Shown one piece after another: positions 1-9,917 of a DNA stretch of 64,000 bases. Each line of letters opens with the position of its first letter. Position 1 is the stretch's first letter. The notes below the pieces were generated by a model. The model saw only the letters and a program-made list of their open reading frames with translations. It was not told where the DNA came from and did no database searches. Position numbers and translations under genes: made by a program. The stretch is from Xiphydria camelus (taxonomy: Eukaryota; Arthropoda; Insecta; Hymenoptera; Xiphydriidae): positions 17,391,342-17,455,341 of the forward strand of contig OY783195.1 of assembly GCA_963678675.1 (NCBI GenBank). The letters are read 5' to 3'.

Positions 1-105
1 CCTTGCTGATGGTATTGTGTCCAATTTCTTCATCATGGCCATCACCACATCCTGCTGCTTCAACATTAGCTGTAGTAGCTCGGTGGAACTGGGTGCTCTG
101 GCCAT
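1..105 (-). CDS. Gypsy-type gag start (partial, runs off window)
   Basis: Read on the minus strand, an ATG at 105-103 opens 35 codons that run off the left edge. The product begins MARAPSSTELLQLMLKQQ and continues with a Met/Lys/Gln-rich helix. This is the usual look of the N-terminus of a Gypsy (Ty3-like) LTR retrotransposon capsid polyprotein, which assembles the element's particle. The ATG lies just behind a primer-binding site and an LTR-like segment, which is what fixes this start. No stop is seen in the visible part, so this copy may or may not be intact. The family call is inferred from context and composition. Confidence 0.5.
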   Translation of the reverse strand, partial: MARAPSSTELLQLMLKQQDVVMAMMKKLDTIPSAR

Positions 106-118
106 TACGACTGCGCCA
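102..118 (-). other. Retrotransposon primer-binding site
   Basis: The minus strand reads TGGCGCAGTCGTAATGG directly after the LTR end. TGGCGCAGTCG is the primer-binding motif of many insect Gypsy elements; its TGG start pairs with the CCA end of a tRNA that primes minus-strand DNA synthesis. One base separates it from the LTR. Confidence 0.6.
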
Positions 119-119
119 C

Positions 120-425
120 TGTTATGTTTTCGCGAAGGGCTACTCACGACCGAACCGCTTGGCTGCTAGCTTTCGACTGACTTACGAGTTTTCCTACCCG
201 ACACGCACTCGCAGGTAGCGAGGGCGAACGGGACTTTTGGAAACTCTGGAATGTACGCAAGTTCTCGAACATTCCGTAGGTACTTGTCACCGGACGCTCC
301 CTTAATCGGGCCCACTGGCAGGTAACGGGGCAAGCGGAGCCTCTGGGGATGTCCGTGATGGGTGGAAAGACTCTCGGACATTCCGGAGGCGCTGATTCAT
401 GCGCCTTCTTGGCCGGGGTGCAACA
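120..425 (-). mobile_element. Gypsy-like 5' LTR, 306 bp
   Basis: On the minus strand this segment starts TGTTGCACCCCGGCC and ends AAAACATAACA, giving canonical TG...CA ends, and is followed one base later by the primer-binding site and the gag start. The order LTR, primer site, gag is the 5' end of a Gypsy-type retrotransposon pointing out of the window to the left. The inner end is set by the primer site; the outer end is the nearest plausible ACA. The partner LTR is outside the window, so the target duplication cannot be checked. Confidence 0.5.
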
Positions 426-527
426 GATTGACGGTGGGTTCCTACTTCACCGAGTACCGTAGGAGTTTAAAGAAAGGTTCTCTTCAATCCTCAACAAATA
501 CGTAGATTATGTGAAAAAATATTTTCG

Positions 528-806
528 GGCGCGATCAATCATAGTATTTAATGGCTGTCCAGATGACCCTACAGAGAAGAGCACAAAATCTGCAGAACGC
601 CTTAAAAGGAACAAGTGTATTGCAGCGAACAATGAATTTGGCGAAACAATGTTACTGACAATGTCAAGAGATAAATTTATCTCGAATGAAGGGGACAAAA
701 ACGAATCATCTCAATGCTGATTCAGAAATTGGCAGATGAAAACATCGCAGTCGAACAACCTGCAGAGGATGCCGACACAACCATTGTCAGAAGGGCTATA
801 GAAAAG
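528..806 (+). repeat. Direct repeat copy 1 (279 bp)
   Basis: Near-identical to 1184-1460, from GCGCGATCAATCATAG to GGGCTATAGAAAA. It is part of the broken nuclease-family gene. The near-lack of differences implies a recent duplication, or an assembly join, much younger than the decay of the gene. Confidence 0.85.
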
Positions 807-1183
807 TTCCCCCGGAGGAACAATGCTCCCCCGGGGGTAGGATAAATGGCGCAGGCGCCACATAAGAAAACAAAACAAGTCCAAAATTATACATAAATAT
901 TAATACAAATATAAGGGGGGCGGCTAATTACCCATCCCCCACTATTGGGGGCCCGTCGTTTTAAAGGAATATCTATTTATTTGTGCTGACGGGCCCTTAC
1001 AATATAATACTGATGATCCCCCGTCGCCTTTACAGCAGACAGGGGATGTGACGCCATATCTGCGGGACAAGGACAGGACGGCACCAACAGAAATCCAGCG
1101 GCACACCATGACCAGCCATCCCCCGATCCATCTTTCAATGGACCGAGGCCGACCGGCCAAGGGGTACCAGCTCCATCAATCAG
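807..1183. other. Unidentified 377-bp block between the direct repeats
   Basis: Contains paired GC-rich words such as TTCCCCCGGAGGAA and CTCCCCCGGGGG, and two GGGCCCGTC-type words near 947 and 990. No coding region, clear inverted ends or family could be recognised. It is either inserted DNA or the spacer of a tandem duplication. Confidence 0.4.
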
Positions 1184-1460
1184 CGCGATCAATCATAGTA
1201 TTTAATGGCTGTCCAGATGACCCTACAGAGAAGAGCACAAAATCTGCAGAACGCCTTAAAAGGAACAAGTGTATTGCAGCGAACAATGAATTTGGCGAAA
1301 CAATGTTACTGACAATGTCAAGAGATAAATTTATCTCGAATGAAGGGGACAAAAACGAATCATCTCAATGCTGATTCAGAAATTGGCAGATGAAAACATC
1401 GCAGTCGAACAACCTGCAGAGGATGCCGACACAACCATTGTCAGAAGGGCTATAGAAAAT
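1184..1460 (+). repeat. Direct repeat copy 2
   Basis: Second copy of 528-806. Beyond it the nuclease-family reading frame continues (ENATHSERVIVVGEDIDIL), so this copy is in the ancestral position and the other is the extra one. Confidence 0.85.
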
Positions 1461-1812
1461 GCTACACACTCCGAACGTGTGATTGTGGTAGGAGAAGACA
1501 TTGATATTTTAGTAATTATTACTGCGTTAGCTACTAATAGCTACCTAGCTAGCTAGCTACTAATCCGTTTTTTTTATGAAGCCTGTACATGGAAAATCAG
1601 AGACCGTCTTCTATTCCCCGACACACTTCAAAATGTCAAAAAAAGTTAAAGAAAATATATTATTTCTTCACGCGTTCAGCAGATGCGTTTCAACATCAGC
1701 CATTTTCAGACAGGAGAAGATGAAGTTTGTAAAGCTTCTCGGCAAAGATGCGGAGGTACAAAGGACTGTCGAAATATTCAAAAACCGTGACGCGACTACA
1801 GATGAAATTTAA

Positions 1813-3099
1813 GGGGTTGGTGCAAGAACCGGTCAAAGGCCAACTTTTGCAAAATTGGCTTTTCGGTGGTTATAAGAAGTTATAGCTTTCGTTTAGAGTA
1901 AGAACCAAATATGTAGTGTTTATACTTTTAGACTGAGGTGCACGTGTCCGTTTCTTGCATCAGTTAGTGTCTGAGCTCAGTCAAGAAGCTTCTTTCCATT
2001 GGTGGCAATAATCAATCATGTGTTTCACTGTTGCGCCCCGGTCAAACTTTAACAAAGCCATTTTTTTTGTTCTGATGATAAATTTGTACACTACATGTTT
2101 AGAACTGTATGTACATTTTTAGAACTACATGTACTGAATAGTACTCCTTGATAGAGCACTATTGGAAGAAGTTTACTGTACAACGAGTTACACAAGATAT
2201 GCTTCTTGACTTCAAGTCATATTTACAACCATTTTTTAAGAAATCATCCACGATGGAAAAGAAGTCATTCACGATTTCTAAATATCATATCTATGTCCTA
2301 ACTTAACCTAATATAACCTTACCAAATCTAATTTATTTATATTTCAATGTGTTAGGTTAGGTTAGGTTAGAATCGGCGGAGCGAGCGAAGCGAGCGAAGC
2401 CACAAAAGCTATTTGCCTAAAGTTACTATTTGCCTGCGACATATATATATCGTATATCGTATATTTGTCTATGATTCTACACATCCGGATCATGTATATT
2501 TAGCAGATAACCATAACATAGACACCGTGACAGGTAATAAAATAATAATAGTTAACTGTACGTCCAGTCTCCTAAAACCTGCTTTTTGCTATAGGATATC
2601 CATTACGTAGAAATCCCGGAACTGTTATAGATTTGAATGGTGCCCCTAAAGCATACCATGAAAACCTGCTGCTAAACCTCAAAAATTTGACAGCATAATG
2701 CTTTTGATTAGGAAATACGTGTCACCAGTTCATCATCTCTTTTTCGAAAATATGAAGAGAGCAGAAGTGAACGAGAACGATTCCGAGTGAAACATTTCTG
2801 TTTGTAGCTTTGTATTGTGAGCTAATTATGTTCTGTTCATGAGGTAGAGATATGTTTCGTTTATGGTTGTAGTCAAATAAAGCCATTGGTACATTTTTTT
2901 TGAAATTTTCATGTACTTCAATATGGTTTTGCTTTTCGTTGGTAGCAAAAACGAGCCACGTGCCGTTTTCACATTTAAATAAAAGTATCGATGATAATCA
3001 AAACAATAGTGTCCATCACGCTTTATACTTCTATTGCATCAATGATCACAGGTAAGTAGACAGAGTCAGTCTAATTTCCTCTCTGAATGAAACACGCTT
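1813..3099. other. Unassigned AT-rich stretch splitting the copy A pseudogene
   Basis: No coding similarity recognised. It interrupts the nuclease-family pseudogene, whose tail resumes at about 3100, so it probably contains one or more inserted elements with eroded ends. It includes the TTAGG-type patch at 2351-2370 and, on its left, a degenerate inverted counterpart (CTAACTTAACCTAATATAAC near 2289). Confidence 0.35.
2351..2370. repeat. (GTTAG)4, telomere-type repeat
   Basis: Four tandem copies of GTTAG, a rotation of the TTAGG arthropod telomere unit, inside non-telomeric sequence. Too short to be a telomere; it may be a repair scar, or internal to an element. Confidence 0.7.
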
Positions 3100-3571
3100 T
3101 AAACTGTTCACCAAATCCTTAGTACAGAATACTTTCAACTTGGCTACTCTTCCTCCAACTGAAGAAGCTGCTAGACTGCACGCAATGAGGGCCTTTCTAC
3201 AAATTCATTTGTGGAATGGTCATTTGATTGACCCAATTCAATGAGGTTAGAAGGTTACTAAGTATGGGCTGCTACCAGTACCATCAACAGCTGAACAAGC
3301 CCCGCAGGAACTGCTTAATAACACAGCCTGTAAATGTTTGAAAGTGTGCCGAAATGCTTGTGGTTGCAGGAAACAAGGAATAAAATGTTCTCCAATATGC
3401 TATAATTGCAGAGAAGCGTCCTGCACCAACACACCAGATGAAATTGATGACGATGAAGTGATGCTACCTGACAATGATGACGAATTAGAAGACCTTCAGG
3501 ATGACGAGAACCTTAAAATTGATCAAATGCTTCAGTCAGCTTCTACTTCCAAATGCAGCAAATTCAATTAA
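3100..3571 (+). pseudogene. FEN/PIN-like nuclease family, copy A (C-terminal tail)
   Basis: Continues copy A: LATLPPTEEAARLHAMRAF, then LLPVPSTAEQAPQELL, then a cysteine-rich tail with CKCLKVCRNACGCRK and further CSPICYNC pairs, ending in an acidic stretch with a stop at 3569-3571. The tail matches the CKC...CRTMSCYCKK tail of the 56-58 kb copy in spacing, which ties the two loci to one family. Such spacing suggests metal binding. A stop-containing stretch near 3243-3260 shows it is dead. Confidence 0.6.
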
Positions 3572-4020
3572 CGTTGTATTTATATAATTTTTAAAATTTT
3601 TTGTCAATTACCCACACATCAAAACTTTCATCACAATGTGGGTTTTTATTTTGAAATCCCTGGATTCACCACTAAATATTATACCAGAGTGTTCGTATAT
3701 ACGATCTGATACACGACATGATAACTGTAGGATATCCAACTATTACATTATTTATTTCATATATTACATTTTATATTGCGAAAATAAGGCGCTTAAAAGT
3801 TCAAAACACAATTTTTTTTAATGGAAAATATCGTCGTTTTTTGACATCGCATATCTTCCTAATTACTTGGCGCAAGTTTAAGTATATGGTACTCATTCGA
3901 CGCAAAAATTTATATCCATTAATTTATAAAAGAATGAAATTTTTCTATAAATGCATCATTTAGGAGTTATTAGTGAAAAACTGAAGAGTCCAAAAATTTC
4001 GAGGTTTTTGGGACACCCTT
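3572..4020. other. AT-rich gap, nothing recognised
   Basis: Poly-A/T rich sequence with no coding, repeat or inverted-end signal that I can support. Confidence 0.4.
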
Positions 4021-4990
4021 TATAGAGCACAAGCAGAAAATTGGTGCAAACTTTAAAAAACTCTTTTTACATGCAAATGAAAAAATTTAAACAATTTCCA
4101 ACTTTCCGCGAATAAATTCGCCTACAGACCCTATGTTGCCTGGCCTAAGACGGAAAAACAACTTTCAGAGCAGCTAGGAGGAACTCAATAAACTATTTCC
4201 TATCGCTCTGAAGCAAATGGGGAAGATTCGAAAAGGAACAAAGTGGGTGCTATACTCTTGTACTCGAGCAAATAAAAGTAGCCGTCTTGACATATGTTTG
4301 AATCTCAACAACAGGCAACAAAGAAAGTCTTTTTTGTGGAACATAGTGGCCGGCGATGAAAAGTGGATTTATTTTGATAATCCGAAACGCTGATATTACA
4401 TTGGGTTAACCCCGGCGAGCCGACGACATCGACGCCAAAGTGCAATATTCACTGTAATAAAGTCATGCTCTATATATGGTGGGATAGGAAGGGCGTACTC
4501 CATTATGAACTTCTGAAACCAGATCAGACAGTTACTGCCGATCGCTATCGTCAACAATTAAAACGACTGCACCAAGAAATTGACCAAAAGCGTCCATTTA
4601 CTGGTAAAGGAAAACGTCCAGTATAACTGCTCCATAACAACGCCAGGCCTTATGTGGGTTGACTGGTGAAGGATACGTTAATGGCTCTTGGATGGAAAGT
4701 TGTACCACACCCGGCGTATTTACCAGACTTAGCTCCAATTGATTTTCACTTGTTTCGGAAAATGCAAAACGAATTGTCCGATGTGCGATTCAAAACATTT
4801 GAAGAAGTCCAAAAATGGGTCGATAACTTCCTTATCTCGCAAGATGAAACTTTCTTTGAGGAAGGCATACGGATGCTGAAGGTCACTGAAAGTGAGGGGG
4901 ATTATTATGATGAATAAATGTATTTTACTTTTTTCAAAAATAAATTTTGAATTTTTGAAAAAGTGTCCTAAAACTTATTTGTACACCTAA
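4021..4990 (+). pseudogene. mariner (DD34D) transposase relic
   Basis: Frames read MGKIRKGTKWVLYSC, AGDEKWIYFDNPKR, NPGEPTTSTPK, then LLHNNARPY, HPAYLPDLAPIDFHLF and a C-terminus stopping at 4915-4917. These are the diagnostic mariner blocks: the first catalytic Asp in GDEKW, the second normally in HDNARPH and the third in the D-x-HLF block. Here the second Asp is Asn (HNNARPY), so the enzyme is dead even apart from frameshifts and stops. The right terminal repeat ends ...TTGTACACCTAA at 4990 followed by TA. No matching left end was found, so the 5' part is lost. Confidence 0.8.
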
Positions 4991-5091
4991 TATATGAAGC
5001 GAATAATAGTGATGTAAGCAGTTACCTTTTTTATTTCGTTATAAAAATGCAAGTTTTTAAAATTGCAGGACTGCATTAGTTAACAATAGTG

Positions 5092-5676
5092 AGAAGACGG
5101 ACATGATCGTCTTACATGCCAATTGCAATAAAAATAAACGTGTCGCTGCTCGTTTATACACAGAAAGTTATCCCGATCGCATGCAGCCCCAAGGGAATAT
5201 CTTTCCAATATTAGATCGATGATTACGGGAAACCGGTACATTTGAGCCTCAAGGAAATCCTGGAAGCAAATACTGTTTTGAAATGGCTTTATAAAATTTT
5301 TTCATAATTTTTTTACGTTACTACTAATATACGCACGTATTTATAATCAACTTCATCGAAGTTGGAAATCGGTATTCGGGTATCCGGATAGTAAAATAAG
5401 CAATAAGAAATCATAAAATATTACCATCTCAGTTCTATAAGAGATGGTAATTAAAAACAATGAAACTAATCAGACGTCAAATTTTGTTGGGTTTATAAAT
5501 TCGAGGCAGGCCTATAATGGTATATGTCAAACAGAATATCGGAAGGATCGTAGAAAATTCTCAAACGAGTACACGGGCTGTGGCAGCGGAAGTTGAAATC
5601 GAAATGACAAGTATGCTCGAAATTTTAAAGGCAGAGAACTTTCATCCATTCAAAATAAGATACCTACCTCCATACA
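5092..5676 (+). pseudogene. DUF4817/IS630-like transposase N-terminal fragments
   Basis: 5092-5283 reads KTDMIVLHANCNKNKRVAARL then LYTESYPDRMQPQGN and RETGTFEPQGNPGS, the DUF4817 helix-turn-helix region typical of insect IS630-like transposases. After about 220 bp of unrelated sequence, 5517-5676 reads NIGRIVENSQTSTRAVAAEV then EILKAENFHPF, the second DNA-binding helix-turn-helix. Together they are the DNA-recognition half of one transposase, split by an insertion and then lost into a CT microsatellite. The family is shared with the fragments at 45.7, 62.9 and 63.7 kb. Confidence 0.6.

Positions 5677-5678
<2 letters not shown>

Positions 5679-5737
<59 letters not shown>
5679..5737. repeat. 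(CT)n microsatellite
   Basis: About 59 bp of almost pure CT repeats, directly after the transposase fragment. Confidence 0.95.
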
Positions 5738-5741
<4 letters not shown>

Positions 5742-5754
5742 TCGGGGTGGAAGA

Positions 5755-5826
5755 ACTAATACGCCGAGTGTGAATTACTGTGGTTCGTATTGTTGGATCA
5801 GTACGCTGACGATCCTACGTTCGTTA
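5755..5826. repeat. Dispersed repeat, inverted copy at 18055-18118
   Basis: AATACGCCGAGTG...ATCAGTACGCTGACGATCC...TACGTTCG recurs on the opposite strand at 18055-18118. The family is not recognised. The copy lies between the transposase fragment and a piggyBac MITE. Confidence 0.55.
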
Positions 5827-5828
5827 AC

Positions 5829-5966
5829 CCTTTCGCTGCTCCAGACGTATAAACACGTTTCTGGCCAGGACTGCTATAGACGTATATGTACGTTTCTCCT
5901 ACGTAACGGTAGAAAAACTACCGTACGGCGGTCACGTTCCTTAGAAGTAATTCAGCAGTGAAAGGG
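5829..5966. mobile_element. piggyBac-type MITE, 138 bp
   Basis: Flanked by TTAA on both sides (5825-5828 and 5967-5970) with ends CCCTTTCGCTGCT... and ...AGCAGTGAAAGGG. TTAA target duplication and a CCC start are the piggyBac hallmarks. It holds two GACGTATA...ACGT words, echoing the internal palindromes of larger piggyBac elements. It has no coding capacity. Confidence 0.8.
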
Positions 5967-6023
5967 TTAAAGGCTGGCCATCCACTGGAGCCGTATTCGT
6001 CCGAGTAATCAGTCGGCCGACCT

Positions 6024-7590
6024 ATGACAGACTACGGCCGACTAATCCCAAGACAAACGTAGGTGTTCACGTGCGTATACTGCACATAGCCTGGTCGGCC
6101 GAATGCGACCCAACACGGCCGACTCACTGTTGGACCCCACTAAAATGGGATAGTCGGACGTTAAAAAAGCAAATACTTGAAGGTTCACTAGGTTATTGCA
6201 GTTTTATTGAAGTGAAATTTCTTTGCTGAGGGTACTAAAAGCGCGCTCGATGCAACGAAAAAACCGTAACGAAACCCACACACTCCAGCGCTACCGTACG
6301 TGCCTCACTCATACAGCGATCTCGACTCTGCCCCATTACACCGCTCTCGACTCTGCCCCATCCCACCACTCTCCAACCCTTCCCCATTCCACCGCTTACG
6401 ACCGAGCGTTAATTAAAGCCATGTGTCGACTTTGCGAGGCTGGATCGCGTGGCCGCCGCGCGAGGCATGCCTCGCGATGGATCGCCTTGCCTCGTGAAGC
6501 TGCCGCCGTTCGTTTGTCTACATATTCCGAGGCAAAAAAGTCTTGAGGCTGCCTTGCGCGGCGGCCTCGCGAGCCAGCCTCCCAAATTATGTATTCCGTC
6601 GCAAAGGGGACTTCTACGTCATTTCTTACCGATCACCATTATCGCAACCTAAGTAACGCGTTAATCTAGATCTAATCTGTACATCGGTCGCAACGGCGAC
6701 GCGAGCGGTATGTCTTGGTGAATGTAGGTTGCGAATGCGTTCGCAGTCCCTCACATTTCCCTTAAAACAACCTCGCAGTGTATCTAATTGTAAACCACGG
6801 CTACATCACGGAATTACTGCATCTCTTTGAATCCAATATAATCACCAGTAACCCAGATAGAAAAGTTCCTCCAGAATTGCGGTACAATGCCACGGTAGAA
6901 ATATCAGGTTCTACCGACACGACGTGCTTCGACAAGGTTTGCATCAACTTTGGCGGTATATTGGCGGCACTGCACTAATCCTGTAGCACTTTTCTATCTG
7001 AGAATATTGTGAGTGCAGTGTTAAATCATTTCAACTAACCGATACGGTTTAAATCCAGCTCTCCACGTTTTCGATCACTAGTCGTGTCACGCAGTAGTGT
7101 CTTCCAGATTTACGACCCCGAGGAGATCTACTCTTCATCGCACTTGTTATAGTTATTAACTTGAAACTGAAGAATAAATGGAGCAAAAATCAATCGCTGT
7201 TTAGAGACTGTGCAGAGGGGATCTGGTTTGTGTTGCTCGAGAGGGTTTCTTGGGGCGATGAAAGCTATTGTTTAGGCATATTATGAGATGACGCAGTGTC
7301 GCACCGCCACTAAGAGGACTGTTCGGGCTCACCATAAATCTAGCGTTTAGGATCCTTTCTTTGGCGTATCCGTAAGATGATATGAGAAGCCAGACTAGAG
7401 GGCGCAGAGTTAGTTGTGAGTTGTTTGTATTTCGTTTGTCGCATTTTTAGTTTTCCGGATTTTACCGCGTCGAGTGGCCGGCCATACGGAGCTCGTGTAG
7501 TCTGCGATCGGAGTCGCGACCTTTCTCGAGTAACCATCGTGCATTACTGTGCATTATTTTGTGTGTGTGTGTGTGTATAATAAAATTACT
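6024..7590. other. Interior of the Harbinger-like element, no gene recognised
   Basis: 6305-6400 holds imperfect copies of a unit like CTCGACTCTGCCCCATTACA. 6440-6570 has GC-rich palindromic words (CGCGAGGCATGCCTCGCG). A GT microsatellite sits at 7561-7575 just before the small open frame. No similarity recognised. Confidence 0.4.
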
Positions 7591-8016
7591 ATGGCAAAAA
7601 CAGGAAAACAACGGGCAAAAGAGTTTCGTGACAGGCAACGTGCAAAGAAAGCAATAACGAAAGCGATGACGAAAGCGATGTCGAAGGCAATAGCTAAAAC
7701 TGGTACAGAACGAAGTCGAGAATGGAGAGAGAGATTTAAATTAACACAATCAAATAGTGATGTATCTGATAAAAAAAAACAAAACGTGTGGCCGCCACGC
7801 GCGGAAGAAGTGGAACTTCGATACCGATGGATTGAAAAGAAAACTGAACGAGTAATCAACAATATTAATACCCTGACATTTCCAGATAATGTAGTTCATG
7901 GTATTATTATTGTTGCTTACTCGTTTAGTTGTCTTTTCAACCCATCGGTATCGAAGTTTCACTTCTCCCGCGCGTGGCGGCCACACGTTTTTTGTATACT
8001 TTTCATTTATAAATAA
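7591..8016 (+). CDS. Hypothetical basic protein within the Harbinger-like element
   Basis: 141 codons starting MAKTGKQRAKEFRDRQRAKK; the ATG at 7591 is chosen because the basic, helical sequence begins there. The first 70 residues are Lys/Arg/Ala-rich with two related blocks (AKEFRDRQ and REWRERF) and a short KAMTKAMSKAIAK repeat, resembling the basic N-terminal segments of several transposon proteins. From about residue 70 the frame enters a DNA hairpin (7786-7995), so the C-terminal half is probably not original coding sequence. Function unknown. Confidence 0.35.
   Translation: MAKTGKQRAKEFRDRQRAKKAITKAMTKAMSKAIAKTGTERSREWRERFKLTQSNSDVSDKKKQNVWPPRAEEVELRYRWIEKKTERVINNINTLTFPDNVVHGIIIVAYSFSCLFNPSVSKFHFSRAWRPHVFCILFIYK
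7786..7995. repeat. Inverted-repeat hairpin, arms about 75 bp
   Basis: ACGTGTGGCCGCCACGCGCG at the left and its complement CGCGCGTGGCGGCCACACGT at the right enclose further matching sequence (TTCGATACCGATGG / CCATCGGTATCGAA). It looks like a small MITE that landed in or extended the 7591 frame. Confidence 0.75.
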
Positions 8017-8057
8017 CTATTTTGGGCGATATCATGGATAGTGAGAAACTAAAGGCT

Positions 8058-8285
8058 CCAATACACGGTCCGGCAGGCCTGTCAGTTCTGACTGTTCAGG
8101 CAGCCGGAGGAAAAACAAAACTATGTTCGTCCACCGGCAGACCTGACAAGGGCGCAGGTAAATGACTGTTCAGTCAGAACTGACAGGCCCGCCGGACCGT
8201 GTGGAGAGACAACAGTCCATCCGGCGATCGACCTTCAGGCGGACTGTTCAGTCAGAACTGACAGGCCTGCCGGACCGTATATTGG
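8058..8285. mobile_element. MITE, 228 bp
   Basis: Inverted ends CCAATACACGGTCCGGCAGG and CCTGCCGGACCGTATATTGG extend into GTCAGTTCTGACTG, itself palindromic. A third copy of the end sequence sits inside at about 8169-8205. No coding region. The superfamily is undetermined. Confidence 0.75.
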
Positions 8286-9470
8286 CACGTTAAGTGGTTA
8301 CATCTAGTCAGAATTTTCGAAAAAAATCGATTTTTCGTTTTCGATGGATTCTTAAAGTATAACCTTTCAAAAATATTCTCTGAAAATTTCAAGTCGATCC
8401 GTTCAAAATTGAGCGAGTTACGGCCGTTTTTACAGTTACGTTCTGCGAGCCGCGCGACGCAAGTATAACGGAGTTAAACGCGTTTTTCTCGAAACGACAT
8501 TTTTCAAATCGGTGGACACGATTACAGACAAACTTCTCAACGGATTTTAATTAAATTTTGGGTAATTGTTGACGATAACATTGTCTCGTGATTGAACCTA
8601 GGATTTTGATTTCTGATCAAAATTACTATTTTTTTTGCAAGTTAAAAGGGCTAAATTATTGGCCAAATAAGAGCTCTTTTCTTTACACGGTCGCCATTTT
8701 GTGTCGAATCACCATAAATTAATTTCCTACGTTCAATCACTAGTCCATTCAATGTAGAATAAAGTGCAATTTTGTTTGTTTGTTTCAGATAAACGGTTAT
8801 CGAGAAATCGTGTCCACCGCGCATCCCTACCGCGAAAATGTGCTCCCGGCGACAGGCTATAACTCCGCCATTTTTTATTAATTATCTTCATAAAAATTCG
8901 CGAATAAAGTTTAAGAATAAAGTATTTGAACGTACAAATAGTTGTTTCAATCTACCTTATACTTTCAGAGAAAAACATGTGAAAAATGAGGTCCGGAGCA
9001 AGCTCGTGACTGCAGGTAGCTCCTTAATAAGCATTGTAAATGCAAAAACTCCATTGTGGGATATGCATGATAAAAGATATCATCAATTTGACCATTTCAT
9101 AATTGATGGGTGAATTGCCTCTAAGATATACTAAAATGTCCCCATATCCATTCTCTAATAGTCGAAAAATGTTTCACTGTTTCTCTTTAATTCCTCGTGT
9201 AAATGATGAAATTCTCCTAGATTTTTCCTTTTGCTTAATATGGAGTTGACCCAGTACTTTCTTTTTAAACCACTAGTATCCTTATTAACTTTTAACCGTC
9301 GCCTCACGAGGTATGTATTTTCTAGGAAATATAAATCACTATTCATTTTGTATGACTAAAATCAAATTACAACTTCGTCACACGAACGTAAAATAGTAGA
9401 CAGGTTGCCCTGTTTGTCTCGGAACTCTCGGGGAGAATCTGGCTGCAATGGACGTCCAAATCGTCCGTTA
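8286..9470. other. Interior of the Harbinger-like element, right part
   Basis: 8310-8830 is long AT-rich sequence with a TTTTCGAAAAAAATCGATTTTT palindromic word followed by GC-richer stretches. An open frame at 8838-9113 is not recognised and has no supporting context. Nothing else is supported. Confidence 0.35.
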
Positions 9471-9787
9471 AGTCGGCCGACTGATTATTCGGACGAATAC
9501 GGCTCTAATGGACGGCCAGCCTTAAGGAGATCCTCTTTACGGACGAATCGACCCTTTACATAAAGGGATGAGTGAATAACCACAACACCCATTACACAGG
9601 CCTGCGAAATTAAAGTTTTTGAAAAATACAAGAGAAGTTTTCGCTGATTTTTATGTTATTTAGTGTGCTGATTTCTAAAATGACCTCCATTTTTTTCCAT
9701 CTCGTCAGGATTTTTTGTAAAATCGATATCGCTATTTTTGCTAGAATCCTATTTGAAAATTAATTATCTCGAACAATTTTGCGTACT

Positions 9788-9917
9788 ATCTGGCAACAGT
9801 GGTTTTTATCTATTGAAATATATGTAAAATAATCGATTCTTGGTAAGGCAAATTAATTTTTCAGCAATCGATTATTTTGTATAGGTTTAAATGGATGAAA
9901 ACCACTGTTCGACCAGA
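9788..9917. repeat. Hairpin MITE, about 130 bp
   Basis: CTGGCAACAGTGGTTTTTAT at the left is mirrored by ATGAAAACCACTGTTCGACCAG at the right, with the core AAAATAATCGATT / AATCGATTATTTT around a short loop. Confidence 0.7.

Larger units (their letters stand above)
510..1812 (+). pseudogene. FEN/PIN-like nuclease family, copy A (N-terminal and middle, broken)
   Basis: Scattered frames encode pieces of the same family as the gene at 56310-58362. Blocks in order are SIIVFNGCPDDPTEKSTK, an EDADTTIVRRAIE block, VIVVGEDIDILVIITAL and FLHAFSRCVSTSAIFRQ. The last two correspond to the SDTD and GCDTT acidic motifs that recall FEN/XPG-type PIN nucleases. In this copy the second motif has decayed (GCDT replaced by RCVS), so a key acid is missing. 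The reading frame is broken several times and a segment is duplicated around a 377-bp block. Function is inferred from the motif pattern only; the family has no role I can name. Confidence 0.5.
5971..9522. mobile_element. PIF/Harbinger-like element, 3.55 kb, TAA target duplication
   Basis: Terminal inverted repeats of about 51 bp, AGGCTGGCCATCCACTGGAG... at 5971 and its complement ending ...GGACGGCCAGCCT at 9522, differ at only a few positions. Both ends are flanked by TAA (5968-5970 and 9523-9525). A 3-bp TAA/TTA duplication fits the PIF/Harbinger superfamily. I see no transposase with the expected motifs, so it is likely non-autonomous; it carries one possible small gene at 7591 and an internal MITE. 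Its left TAA lies inside the TTAA of the adjoining piggyBac MITE. Confidence 0.7.

Noticed and set aside
3338..3571. Cysteine-rich small protein resembling a metallothionein or toxin
   Set aside because: It is the C-terminal tail of the nuclease-family pseudogene, as the matching tail near 58260 shows.
5517..5759. Protein ending in a long Ser-Leu repeat
   Set aside because: The repeat is a translated CT microsatellite fused to a transposase fragment.
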